This document shows, piece by piece, positions 10,828-21,546 of a stretch of 64,000 nucleotides of DNA (position 1 is its first letter; each line of letters opens with the position of its first letter). The position numbers were made by a program, and so were the translations under genes. The stretch lies in NCBI RefSeq assembly GCF_024139115.2, contig NC_085140.1, positions 463,853,506 to 463,917,505 on the forward strand. Reading direction: 5' to 3'. Under the pieces are notes generated by a model, which saw only the letters and a list, made by a program, of their open reading frames with translations, did no database searches and was not told the DNA's origin. Origin of the DNA: Armigeres subalbatus (lineage: Eukaryota; Arthropoda; Insecta; Diptera; Culicidae).

Positions 10828-11229
10828 AATAGAGGTAATAAACTATAGAAAAAGATTGTCGCTGCTGTTCCCTTTGTTATCGCTCTCAAATATGTTGGGT
10901 ACTCAACTGTCAAAAGTACTGATTTTTTCTTCGTTACCATTTAGTACCCTATCCAAGACCCTATCTTCGCTAGCAAAAGATGTTTCGACAGTGACGACAG
11001 CGACAATCCAGCCCGGTGGCATCCCTATCTCACACAATAGGTTTGTTTTGCAGCCAACATTACGCGACCGTATCCCACTGACAGTTCTGTATCCTAATGA
11101 GAATCAAATGTGATGCTTGTATACAAAACACATACTATCATGAATTTTACACTGAGATGTTGGCTGCAAAAACATGGCGGCGTGCCACCCACCTGCGACA
11201 ATCTTCCTCTATAGTGTATTACCTCTATT
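10828..11229. mobile_element. AATAGAGG-ended MITE, long copy (402 bp)
   Basis: Ends AATAGAGGTAATAAAC (left) and GTGTATTACCTCTATT (right), with the perfect 8-bp duplication GTTGGGGT at 10820-10827 and 11230-11237. The terminal inverted match extends about 38 bp to GATTGTCGC. A 196-bp copy with its own 8-bp duplication lies at 32723-32918. The open frame 10670-11113 runs through it and is not a gene. Confidence 0.88.
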
Positions 11230-11389
11230 GTTGGGGTATATAACTGGGTAAAAATAAAACAGGGATACGTCAAAAAGATTGGGAAAGGAAACATTCAGTC
11301 GAAATTCATATTAGCATATCTGTGCTTGAAATAATCCGATTTTATAGAGCCCTAGCTCCTAACTCATCTATTTTCGAGTGCACACATTT

Positions 11390-11450
11390 TACGAAGGTCG
11401 AGAAAGGCACCATCACTGCTAAGTGGATTTATCTGGGTTTTGTTATACAG
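11390..11450 (-). mobile_element. End fragment of the GCCTTTCTCG MITE
   Basis: CGAGAAAGGCACCATCACTG and a TGGATTTATCTGGGTTTT tail match the complement of the left end of the element at 8728-9150. Only this end is present. Confidence 0.65.
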
Positions 11451-11675
11451 GTCGCTCTGAGATCCCGTATGTTAAAGCGACGTACATAACAGTGAGACTT
11501 CAAAAATTGAAATTTCTATATGGATTCGTGAAAGGTAAAAGGTTGAATTAGATCTAATACTAGTGAAATCAATGCGTATTACATATATGGAGTCGCTTAT
11601 GATTGTTATTATGAAAAATTATGCTTAATATTAGTTATTCATGTCACATTCTTCCTTGTTTAGGTTTTTGGTGCA

Positions 11676-12188
11676 ATGGGTTTACCTGAACTACCTGACC
11701 AGAACGAGGAGATCGATTTTCGAATGGAAGAAAACATTGTTATTAATACTGATGGCACTACCGATGATAGTGAAAATGAATACAACGAAGAGAATGCTTA
11801 CATGGGGTACCAGCCGTTGAATATGCGAGATATGAATAGCATGATGGAAGACAGTGACACTTCTGAATCAAATGACCCTGAAATACATGATGACGATAGC
11901 ATCGAGTTACTTAATGTGGATGTTTGGAATGCACCCAGGCCCAATGAACTCAATATCGAGTTAGGACCAGAAAAAGCCGAACAGGTTAGTAGCAGACTAT
12001 TATAATGATTATTTTACACATGATTGTTTTTTTTTATATAGATTCTCAGTGTAATGGCTGGTATTAAATTACCAAGTATATCAGTTCCACAGTGGGCCCA
12101 AGGAATTCCGGAAGAATCCTGGAAAGAAGAATTACTGCGACGTATTCGCGAAAGACATCATAATCAAGAAGTTGAAGATAATAGTTAA
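11676..12188 (+). CDS. Mea1: Male-enhanced antigen 1 homolog (MEA1), two exons
   Basis: The coding sequence joins 11676-11984 and 12042-12188, giving 151 residues. The 57-bp intron has a GTTAGT donor, a T-rich tract and a TATAG acceptor, in phase 0. The protein has an acidic N-terminal half, a 'GYQPLN' motif at residues 44-49, and a conserved C-terminus from residue 104, 'ILSVMAGIKLPSISVPQWAQ', followed by a Trp/Glu/Arg-rich helix. This matches the vertebrate MEA1 plan (GYQPL, then 'MAG..LP...VP.WA'). MEA1 was named from mouse testis; its molecular role is poorly known. The start follows a probable acceptor (TTGTTTAG at about 11656-11663), so an upstream non-coding exon is likely; a GTAAAAG donor near 11535 is one candidate. 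Confidence 0.85.
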
Positions 12189-12204
12189 AATAATCACAAA
12201 TACT

Positions 12205-12210
12205 AATAAA
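12205..12210 (+). promoter_or_regulatory. AATAAA polyadenylation signal of the MEA1 gene
   Basis: AATAAA lies 17 bp after the stop codon of the MEA1 homolog. The 3' untranslated region would be very short. Confidence 0.6.
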
Positions 12211-12457
12211 TGAAATATCAATCACTCAGAGCTAGTATCCTTTATGGAAAAGTTAGCACATATTGCTCTAGGGGAAAGTGAATTTTGTAATTGTAATTGT
12301 AATTTATCAGCCTTCACCCTGGCCGACACCGTCCGCCCATCCAGTCCCGTCGGGTACAGTGTCGGGTACATTGAAAGAAAAAAGAGTTGATAGAAAAGGG
12401 AAATATTAGTGGACATGAGTTGCGTTTGCTGAAATGAGACAAATGAGTTATGATTAA

Positions 12458-12705
12458 TATGCTAATTCAATACCAAATTTTTAAAACGACTTATCCGCTT
12501 TTGTAAACAACGATTCAAACGTCGATTTGACGAGTCTGACAGCACTCCCACGCAAACCGATACCATCACCAAGTAGCTGAAACCTTCACCTACGCGTTGA
12601 TGGTGTTGGTTTACGTGGGAGTGCTGTCAGACTCGTCAAATCGGCGTTTGAATTTTTGTTCACAAAAGCAGATAAGTCGTTTTGAAAATTTGATATTGAA
12701 TTGTG
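12458..12705. mobile_element. Hairpin MITE, ~95-bp arms
   Basis: The left arm (about 12465-12560) and right arm (about 12605-12702) are inverted copies with about 90 per cent identity, sharing GACGAGTCTGACAGCACTCC. The spacer is about 45 bp. A related shorter hairpin is at 15090-15215. No clear target duplication was found. Confidence 0.8.
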
Positions 12706-12795
12706 CACCGCGGAGGGATGCTAGTCCTTGGATCCCTAGATGTTTGATTCCACGCCTTTCTTCCAACCGGAATCTGTAACTTTGTCTATGTTGGA

Positions 12796-12935
12796 TGGGG
12801 GCTGTCCACAAACCACGTAGACAGAAATTTCACTTTTTCGAAACCAACCGTCCCCCCTAGTAGACTTTTGTAGACTTTTTCAAATCCCCTCCCGCCCCCC
12901 ATGATGTCTACGTAGACTTTACCAAATTTTACAAA
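12796..12935. mobile_element. GGGGCTGTCCACAAA-type MITE, partial
   Basis: Left end GGGGGCTGTCCACAAACCAC with CACGTAGAC; an internal TCTACGTAGAC marks the opposite arm, but its TGGACAGCCCC terminus is missing. Same general design as the elements at 28750-28913 and 60812-60977. Confidence 0.6.
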
Positions 12936-12971
12936 ACATCATATGTGATTGGAAATTTATCGAAAAGAAAA

Positions 12972-13140
12972 TTATTTTGAGCTTTTTAGTGGAATGTCTT
13001 CACTTGTCATAAGACGAGTTTATACAATCCCATTGAATTCCACCACTTAATTGTATCTTGACAGATACGTATTTCGACCTCAACAGTAAGGCCGTCTTCA
13101 GTGTCTTGTACTTGACTCGACTCGACTAAGTCTTCAAATG
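12972..13140 (-). mobile_element. Penelope-like element terminal repeat (pLTR) fragment with hammerhead-like core
   Basis: The minus strand core (13060-13105) reads GACA-CUGAAGA, stem II GGCC with GGUC, GAAA, palindromic AUACGUAU, C, UGUC. Here stem I (GACA with UGUC) pairs perfectly. The flanking sequence 12972-13030 is the same as in the copy at 25034-25110. No protein-coding part is attached. Confidence 0.7.
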
Positions 13141-13740
13141 CCGGTCGTCTGTAACAAAAATAATCCACCATTTGACCCCGGAATATGATGTGCTTGGTGT
13201 CAACCGGTGGATACCTGTTCTGAACACTGTTCTGTTCTATTTCACGCAAGCCCCCCACATTATATAACAATGAGTTCTGACAACTCAAGATACTTAAGAT
13301 CGTGAGCAGAACGGAGGTAGACATAACCTCTAAGGATCAACCACCACCATGGGGTAAGTAGATTTTTCAATAAAAGATATTGATTCATTCAAAAATAAAA
13401 CTGTATGTATTATTTAAGAAATTTGATCATTTTACACTGTAACCAGGGATTGAATCCAAAAGAGAATGAAAGAAATCTCTCATTTTAGACGTCAAACGGT
13501 TGTCAGTCGACATCAGATGCAATAAAATTGCATCTGATTGTGCAGCGCAATGCAGCTGTTATCAACTTTGACATCAGTTTGAAGTTTTGCGGTCCGATAA
13601 CTGCAAAACGATAACTATCAGCATAGGGGAGGAGAAGACCATCAGCTGTCATCGAGAGAAAAAGTAGAATCATTGAAATTTCACACGGTGTGATATAGGA
13701 AATGAAGTATATTTTTGTTATAAAACAAAAATTAAGGACG
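13141..13740. other. Unassigned stretch
   Basis: No credible gene. Minor features only: a short ATCAGATGCAAT / ATTGCATCTGAT inverted pair at 13512-13540. Confidence 0.3.
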
Positions 13741-13744
13741 TTTT

Positions 13745-13895
13745 TCAAACAAATTTTGGTTTACGGGGTTAGAATTTTAAAAGCACACAAAATAGACATG
13801 ATATCTCGAATTTTATATTTTTTTTTCGAATAAGCAGATAATGCTTAAGATTGTTGAATTTCTAACCCCACAAACTAAAAATTGTTTGACAAAAA
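13745..13895. mobile_element. Small inverted-repeat element, ~40-bp arms
   Basis: CAAACAAATTTTGGTTTACG with GGGGTTAGAATTTTAA on the left pairs with TTTCTAACCCCACAAACTAA and AATTGTTTGAC on the right, around an AT-rich spacer of about 60 bp. No target duplication assigned. Confidence 0.6.
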
Positions 13896-14076
13896 AATTT
13901 CTATAAAGTTCTAGAGACATTTTAATTCTCATTTTATATATCATGCCATGTCAAATTTCCATGGTTCTATTTTTTCTCTAAACTTTTCCAGGTGGCAGCA
14001 CTGATGAAGGAACCTCCCCCATTGTTTCCATGTTACTCATTTTGAAGCATTTTGCGAGAAAAGTGAAAACTTCTAA

Positions 14077-14259
14077 AGGTTCCCCCAAACACACGCGACG
14101 CGACAGTCGCGACGCGATTCTATCGCTTGGCGACAGCGATTATGTCGCCGTTGGTATGGAAGCGTAAATAGAACATTGCCTGCAGCGACCCAACGATAGA
14201 ATCGCGGCGACTAGTTGTCGCCGTCGCGGCGATGAAATCGCTTAGGTCTGGGGGAGCCT
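14077..14259 (+). mobile_element. GC-rich Harbinger-like MITE, copy 1 (183 bp)
   Basis: Ends AGGTTCCCCCAAAC and GTCTGGGGGAGCCT, flanked by TAA at 14074-14076 and 14260-14262. The interior is rich in CGCGAC/GTCGCG motifs, unlike the AT-rich surroundings. Copy 3 at 55527-55709 has exactly the same length; copy 2 at 24899-25341 is inverted and carries a later insertion. Confidence 0.85.
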
Positions 14260-14262
14260 TAA

Positions 14263-15080
14263 TTATGCGGAGCAAAGAAGAAGGAGAAGCGGATTGGGTT
14301 TCGGGAACTTCAAATGGCAAGCACTGTATGAAAAGTGTGGATATTTCTGGATATCAAGAATTTTCAAGGAATCTAAAATGTTTCAAAATCACATAAATAT
14401 ATGACAAAATGTCTTGAAAGTACCATTAAATTTATTTAAAAAATGAGAAATGGGTAATGTTTTAAACATTACCGCGACGGTGGACTTGTATAACAGACAT
14501 TTAACTTTTGAATTTATGGGTTTTGATTATAGGCACCCAAGCAACACCATTTGTTTCTCAGTGAGTAACAACAACTGTGGTGTGACTTTGTAACACAAAA
14601 ATCGCAAGAGCTGGAGCGTATTTGCAACATCTTGCGGCTACAATGAAAATAAAAACACAAAAACCAACCGGTAAATCGAACTAGAGGTCTGAATAAATCG
14701 AACCATGAACCATCACACCATCAACCAGGTCTAACCGCAGCGGTTCATTAAATTCACTCACCCGATGGATTTTGACATTTGAGCGAGTCGTCTTCTCGAA
14801 CAAAAGTTCATTTTGCGTTCCGACCCGCTTAAACGTCATAATTTCTTGGGGGAGTTCATTTTGCGTTAGTCTATATTTGGAGATTATGCTACAAGTTCAC
14901 TACATAAACAACAAAGTCATTTCTAAATTCATTGCACTGTTAACCCAGCAATACCATTTAAAGAGTAAAAATACCCCATTTTTTATCAGTACATATATGA
15001 AAATGTCAAAATAATGGGTACTTTTATTTTTTTGTGAATGAGTACTATATACCCTTTTCTTAGTTTGAGGAACTTACCCA
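14263..15080. other. Unassigned stretch
   Basis: No gene recognised. The phrase TTCATTTTGCGTT occurs twice (14807 and 14857). AATGGGTA/TACCC motifs at 14960-15055 resemble pieces of the element at 25731-26486. Confidence 0.3.
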
Positions 15081-15084
15081 TTAG

Positions 15085-15215
15085 ACTTACCCATCAGATT
15101 CAAACGTCGATATGTCCAATCTGATAGCACTCCCACGCAAACCATCACCACATACAGGTAGGAGAAGCCTTCGTGGGAGTGCCATCAGTTTGGACAAATC
15201 GACGTTTGAATCTTT
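15085..15215. mobile_element. Hairpin MITE related to 12458-12705
   Basis: GATTCAAACGTCGATATGTC and its near complement GACAAATCGACGTTTGAATC form the arms; the CACTCCCACG block is shared with the larger hairpin at 12458-12705. Confidence 0.7.
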
Positions 15216-15339
15216 GTTCACAAAATCACATACGTCCTTTTGAATAAGTACCCGAGAATTGTATCTGCCCAAAACAGGAAGGATTAAGTTTAATCGATTT
15301 AATAATTCCTCAGTACATTCAAAGTTAGTTGCCTATATG

Positions 15340-15500
15340 CCGGGTATTAAGCCACTCGGTGTGGAAATTAATTACTATGTCTGAAACTTGATTATGCATA
15401 TGTATAACATGTGATAGATTTAGATCGGAAAAGGTATTGGAGGGTAACCGCCCCTTCGGTGGGGTTTGATCCCACGACCCCCCCCAACTGGGTGGAGGTC
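15340..15500 (-). mobile_element. tRNA-like SINE, body and B-box half
   Basis: On the minus strand GTGGGATCAAACCCCACCG (B-box-like) is followed by a body ending in TTTCAGACATAGTAATT. The same body with a complete tRNA-like head is at 60390-60545 on the plus strand. The A-box part is missing or replaced here. Confidence 0.65.
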
Positions 15501-15599
15501 TGTCGAGCTTGGCGGTATCGGTTTTGGCTATCCGTAGACGAACCGGAAGAAGGGACTGGGTTCTTGGTCTGATTCTCCACTCCACACCTCGACAGGCAC

Positions 15600-15690
15600 G
15601 CTCCCGACAGGTACAACGACCGACCACAGAGGGTTCCCGTCTGGTTACCGACAGGTACAACGACCGACCACAGAGGGTTCCCGTCCGCTT
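15600..15690. repeat. Two-copy 48-bp tandem duplication
   Basis: GACAGGTACAACGACCGACC followed by ACAGAGGGTTCCCGTC occurs at 15606 and again at 15650. It is GC-rich relative to the neighbourhood. The rest of 15500-16530 shows nothing I can name apart from a T-run at 16390-16408. Confidence 0.75.
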
Positions 15691-16619
15691 TCACTGGTTC
15701 AGCTGTCCAAAAGAAAGAAAAAAGGCCCTTCGTGGACCTTCCCACTCGATTAGTACCCTGCGACGTCAAGCTATTTTCACATACACGTTTTTCTTTTCAT
15801 TTGTTGGTTAAAATTACCTTTTTTCCTTGTTTTTTTTTCGTTTGCGTACTTTTGTGAATTGAATGTTCTCACTATTTAAGCGATTAACCTATTTATAACA
15901 TTAACATTAGCCTTAAGTTTTATACTCGTTTGTAGCTACTAACCGTACTTATAACTTTTAATTATTCACTGCGCACTTTTTTGTCGACTAACAATTGAAT
16001 TGGACTCTAACAATAGACCTTTACTTTTGAATTTTCAGGATAAAAAGAGATCAGATCCTTGAAGGATCTGCTTTTTAAAGAATTTTGATCCTTCGATGGA
16101 GCTGAAACTATCAAAGAATCACTTCGATTAATTTGAAGTTTTCGCTCTAGGTTGTTTCCCCTTTTTACTGGTGCAGGATCCCTCTACTGCTAGAACTTAG
16201 AACTCCAGCAGGGATATTTTATGTTTAGCCCTGCGGGTGTCAGTAATATCATTTTGACAATGTTCGACTATACAGTGTGTCCGTTGAAGGTGGGTCAGAG
16301 CTCTTTTCACACATCAAGCCACTGTGTGCCGCCACTGGCCCATCATTACGTTAGTTTCGTTTTGTATTTGTTTTTCTTTTGTTTTGTTTTATTTTTTTTT
16401 TTTTTTTGGGAAAGGAAATTTTATTTGGATTGATGGAGGAGCCAGCAAGGTAAACCTGGAACCCAAAGGTTACAATGTGCAGAAAAGTCTCAAGACTCGC
16501 TTTATTTTATTCTGCTGTGTGCTGTCGAAACAGTAGTTTGTGCAACAAGTTGCAAAAAGATGATTTTTTCAGCACGAGTCTTGCGTTTATCGAACGAGGC
16601 TTGCCGAGTTGGACAAATA

Positions 16620-17437
16620 GGGTAAAATACCCAATAGTGGACCCCCTAGTAGCGAAATTTTGCTCTTTTCGTCACAAGGAGTAGAAATTTTCAACATATT
16701 AATTCTGCTTGACATCTAACACCAAGTTCTGCATCTCCTCTTCACGATACATACATAAAACACTCAAATACACGACGTTATTCGTTGAAATTAACATTTT
16801 AAAGTCTGACTGAATTCGCCCTATAGTAGACCCCCTGGGGGTCCATAATAGGAATTTGCTTCCCTATAGTCGACACTTCATTTGATTTTTATGTTCCGTT
16901 TCGGGACGTTCTTCTTCCCTATTATGGACCCCCCAAAATATTCCTTAGCCGTGCGGTAAGACGCGCGGCTACAAAGCAAGACCATGCTGAGGGTGGTTGG
17001 GTTCGATTCCCGGTGCCGGTCTAGGCAATTTTCGGATTGGAAATTGTCTCGATTTCCTTGGGCATAAAAGTATCATCGTGCTAGCCTCATGATATACGAA
17101 TGCAAAAATGGTAACCTGGCTTAGAAACCTCGCAGTTAATAACTGTGCAAGTGCTTAATGAACACTAAGCTGCGAGGCATATGGGGATGTAATGCCAATA
17201 AGAAGAAGAAAATATTCCTATAATGGACACTCTCGTGTTTATTTTTTATAGAATTGCAAAAAATCATTTAAATTTACTTTCCATAGCATTTCCAATGCAT
17301 GTAATCGAATCATAGGACTGTAAGGTAGGTTCTCCCGATGGAATTTTATAGCAAAATGTTTACATTGTGCTGTAATAATGCAAAAATGGCTGGAGGGTCC
17401 ACTATTGGTTGGGGGTCCACTATTGGGCACTTTACCC
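16620..17437. mobile_element. Tc1/mariner-like MITE with GGGTAAAA ends
   Basis: Left end GGGTAAAATACCCAATAGTG and right end CACTATTGGGCACTTTACCC with TA at 16618-16619 and 17438-17439. GTGGACCCCC-like blocks are repeated internally. A Feilai SINE is inserted at 16945-17208. Related ends occur at 27852-27963 and at 31249-31745. Confidence 0.8.
16945..17208 (+). mobile_element. Feilai-type tRNA-derived SINE
   Basis: Starts TTAGCCGTGCGGTAAGACG (RNA polymerase III A-box region), has GGGTTCGATTCCCGG (B box), and ends in AATGCCAATAAGAAGAAG. A perfect 10-bp duplication AAAATATTCC is at 16935-16944 and 17209-17218. It matches my memory of Feilai, an abundant Aedes SINE. Confidence 0.9.
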
Positions 17438-17499
17438 TATTATGAGTGCTGGAAAAATCGAGTTTGGCAACGAGTTGCACACGCTTAGATGTACTTGTG

Positions 17500-18273
17500 T
17501 GATAGATGTACTTGCATTTGGAAATGTTTGATGTCATGTCCATCAAACTATTTCATTTATTCCGCGACGCAGAGAATACACTAATTGAACACATACCCAA
17601 GCTAATTCAGCAAAATGTAGTCATGTTACTACTGTTCTGATGTTGGTTTTCATTATAGTATTCAAATCAGTGTTATATTTAATGCATATTATGCAACCCA
17701 TTTGAGTTACATAATGTTCATTAAAGCAGCCATTTCGTTGGTATGGAAAAGTAAGTGACTCAACGGCGAACTGTAAACCCGATTTTATGATCAGGAATTG
17801 CAAAAGGTTAATAACAGTCACCTTTCCACATCTCGGTATTGAAGCGACCATCGAGATAAGGAGAGATCGAGGAATGGAAGGAAAATTAAAATGGGTAGTA
17901 GATGGAAAAAAGCTTGTTGCTATCGGTAGAAAACCAAATGTCATTTCTTGTGTTTGATGTATTTATTATTGCCCCAAGGTTGTCTAGTGGCCTCGAAACT
18001 TAAATATATCGACATAGAGAGAGTGAATCCTGAACAAAACATGAACAGAACACATCGAGATAGAGATACCGAGATAGGGTATCGAGATGCAGAAATCAAA
18101 ATGTATGTAGTTCGTAGGGACGGAGAAAAGGGACATAGGGAGATATATCGACATATAGAACATTGAGATGTAGATTGTCGACGGTAATGTCGACGATCGA
18201 TGAAGAACTTACTCGCGAAATACTGAATCGTGGGAAAATCAATTTAACACGTAAAAGAATTACATAAATATCA
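17500..18273. other. Unassigned stretch
   Basis: No gene recognised. 18000-18180 has loosely repeated ATCGAGATAGAGATACC-type phrases that may be a degenerate simple repeat. Confidence 0.3.
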
Positions 18274-19140
18274 ATAATGAGCAGAGGCGCAGCCACTTTC
18301 CGAGAGGTGGGTAGGACAAAAACTGGATTATCAAATCTATAGAATACTTCTATAGAATTTCAGCGACTTTCCGGAGATCCTCTCAGATTTCAAAAGATTT
18401 TTTCGGACATCTTCAGTTAGAAAACGCCCTATTACTACTAGGACAATAATAACATTTCCAGTGTTTATAGAACATTTCTAAAAAGCATGTCTTCAAACAT
18501 TTCCATGAATCTCCAGAAGTGATTATGGATTCCTGTCTATTACTAACATCTAGACATTCGAACCTTACTATTTACGGGTTTTCTGAAATCTCAAGAACAA
18601 TGTACTCAGAATTTCAGACCAATTTCTTTCAAAATTCTAAAATTTCTTGCAAACGTAGGTATATTTGTGATTCCTACAGATTCCAATAATCTCTTGGAAG
18701 CTTTCAGAATTCTTCTTCTCATTGGCCGGCTACCAGACATCCGGATAAACTACAATCATCATAAACTTCACATTCGTATATTTCTGCGATTGTTTTCTCA
18801 TATTCTTGTCTAGTTTCTCAACTTTTGGAGATGAGCTCAGCAGTTAACCGAGTTAACAAAATTTCCGTTCTGTGGTATATGGGGATGCAGAGGTTTTCTT
18901 GTTCTCTAGTAGCAACAATAACAACACACTAACATTCCTCTCCTTTCCCAACTGACTAAAGCCGTATCTAGCAAATACCTACCTTTATTCATTTGGATCG
19001 TAGCGCAATTTATACCAGTTCTAGCCAGTTACGGAGAAGCAACCATTGACAAGTACAGTCAGTCTTAGCTAAGTTTATCCTTAAGCCTGAGCCTCTTCGA
19101 ACTAGCAGAAATAATAACGTACTTCCAAAAAAATTCAACA

Positions 19141-19300
19141 ATTCTCGCTTAACTTTTCAAAAGGACCTAAGTAACATTTTTTCATGAATTAATTTGAATA
19201 GCGCATTCAACAGAACAACATGAAAGCTTTCGATTGCAGTACTCAAATTAATTCATGAAAAAAATGTTACTTAGGTGCTTTTGAAAAATTAGGCGAGAAT
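19141..19300. mobile_element. ATTCTCGC-ended palindromic MITE, copy 1
   Basis: ATTCTCGCTTAACTTTTC on the left and GAAAAATTAGGCGAGAAT on the right; both arms run about 65 bp through ACCTAAGTAACATTTTTT and CATGAATTAATTTGA. A partial copy lies at 53095-53197, inserted in a LINE 3' end. Confidence 0.8.
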
Positions 19301-21546
19301 TTTATGGAAGAGCAGATACTATTAAAAACTTCAAGACTAACGTTTTAATGATATTTTTATTGATTTAAAAATTGAAATAGTATTGATAGTATTACATCTT
19401 TTAGCTATCCATATGGTATGTTCTTACCATAATCATGGGTAGGACAATGCTTTGACTGTCCTACCCACATATTTTCATGCGTAGGACATGTCCTACTTCC
19501 CGAATAGAATGAAATTATACAACGATTTTTCTTGTTATCGTTTTTTGATTATAGAAAATTATAATTGAATGTTTTACGGAATCATATAAAATACTGTACG
19601 TTAATTATACCATAAATGATATTTACGATATACCTTATAATATTTTGGTTTTGGATGATACATTGAATGGGTTGTTAAGTATCGTTTCCATTCAAAAACA
19701 TCAACTTTTGCATGTATTTTTGCAAAGAAATTTTACCATGAATCATTGATTTATCTTCATTTTAGTTTCATGTGATCATTCGGGTTTTGATTATATTCAA
19801 CAAAGACGATAAATAGTAAGATTCTTCAATTATTCAGCTGTTAATCCGAATTAAACGATGTACGATAATCTTTCAATTATACGATTAGGGTATTGAAATA
19901 TGTATATTATTTCACAAACTTCAGTAGGATAGTATTTTGTTCTTTCCTCAGTTTATAATAAAATAATTACCACTAAAAAATATCTGTAATATTTAATTTA
20001 TTGCTCAATAACCTTCTCAAAACATGTTTTGCCACAGTCGCTATCATTTCCGAACGCGGGAAACTGGATACATAAGCTGCGTTTGCAGGATCTCTCCCGT
20101 ACAGATGTCCACTCAACAGTTTTATCTGTAAATTATATTGAAAGATATTAAAAGAATTAATCCACTTGGTGGTGATGGCGCCTTCCATATGCACTATGAT
20201 GTATACGAATAAGGTGCGAATTGAAGCTTCACACCACATGTTAGGTTCGATGATTATGTGGCGTCCTTTCAATATTGCTTGTACGCGTTATTTTAACAAT
20301 GCGTAAACGAAGCGTTGACAATACGCTACGTGGGCATCTACTCACTTTTGTTATGTGCCAAATGATAAATGCTATCAAAGATGACTATAAGCAACAAGAT
20401 ACCCGACTCTTTTGATATTGCGGAGACACGATAAGCGCTTGCTAGCGAGCAAAAATCGAACTAGTACACTGAAAAATTTCAATTCTTGAACAGTCAAGTT
20501 TGATGAGACAGACCCTAAAAAAAAAGTCAGTAAAGCACACTATAATCTGTTTCTATTCAATTTTGAATTAAAAAAACACCCTGTCCAGTGATAAGATTTG
20601 TACAAACATGCTTTTAATTGAATTTGCGTAAACAAGTCTGTGACACAGGTACGGAAGACAAGATTAGATAATGGTTTCCCAACCGTATGTTCTTCGAATC
20701 GATTTATTCAGCCTATTTTTGACGTTTAATTAAATTTGTAAACGTAACTGCTATAATGCTACTTTTAGAAAAATCTTGATGAAGTGTTTTGCCATCTATG
20801 AGAGCACCAGTTTAAAAGCATACTATCGGGAACATTATTCTACCGTACTTTCACCTAAAACAAGAACTTTTTAGCAATGTTTACGCTTTAACGAAAATAT
20901 TGTGCGTCGGTTTGGAATCGCCGGTCCCTCTAATCGACGTTGAAATTGTCGATCGATGAAAGAATGAGAGGTTACACGGTATGCCTTTTGAACTGATATT
21001 TTTGTTCAATGCTCGCATTGAACACATAACGCATTTCGCGGAGAAACTCGTTTACTTATTAATGGGTACTTTTTCTTTGCTATTTCTTTCTCTCTGCTGA
21101 AAAATTCACCCATTTGGGAGAATAAAGTAAAGTAAGTAAAGTAAAGTAAACACATTTTTCCGGGTTGCACGCTAACTTTCACCTACTAAGTGACTGAGTA
21201 AAATCGTATTGCTCTCTCTTTCTATCCCACGAAAATTTTACTCAATTTCCGACAAAAGCAGGCACGATTTGACAGATAGTCCATACATTTTCTGTGAAAT
21301 CCTGCCGTTTCCGTGGCCGTTCTGTTCTATTGCGCTGGATGCTTCTGAAATATTTTTTAATGCATTCGTTAAATGAAAAATGGTATCAAACTTTTTTAAA
21401 ACAGATATTGCGAATTCATTGAACAAGCTATAATAATTTAACAATTACACAGCTTTTTTTAACCAAAATATAAATAATTGTAAAATCATCTGTATCAGCC
21501 AAATGTTCTCCCTAGATTCGAATTATTGTTTGGAAAAACGCTTTAA

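Larger units (their letters stand above)
16535..17495. mobile_element. Outer inverted-repeat element, GTGCAAC ends
   Basis: TGTGCAACAAGTTGC...CAGCACGAG on the left (from 16537) matches the complement of GAGTGCTGGAAAAATCG...GCAACGAGTTGCACA on the right (to about 17492). The TA-type MITE 16620-17437 sits inside it. Confidence 0.6.

Noticed and set aside
10670..11113. 147-aa plus-strand open frame
   Set aside because: It crosses the boundaries of two MITEs whose target duplications are readable; no protein family resemblance.
16945..17020. tRNA genes at the A/B-box heads (also near 30680, 30715, 51530, 60390)
   Set aside because: No complete cloverleaf with anticodon arm could be drawn, and all heads are followed by SINE bodies and tails.
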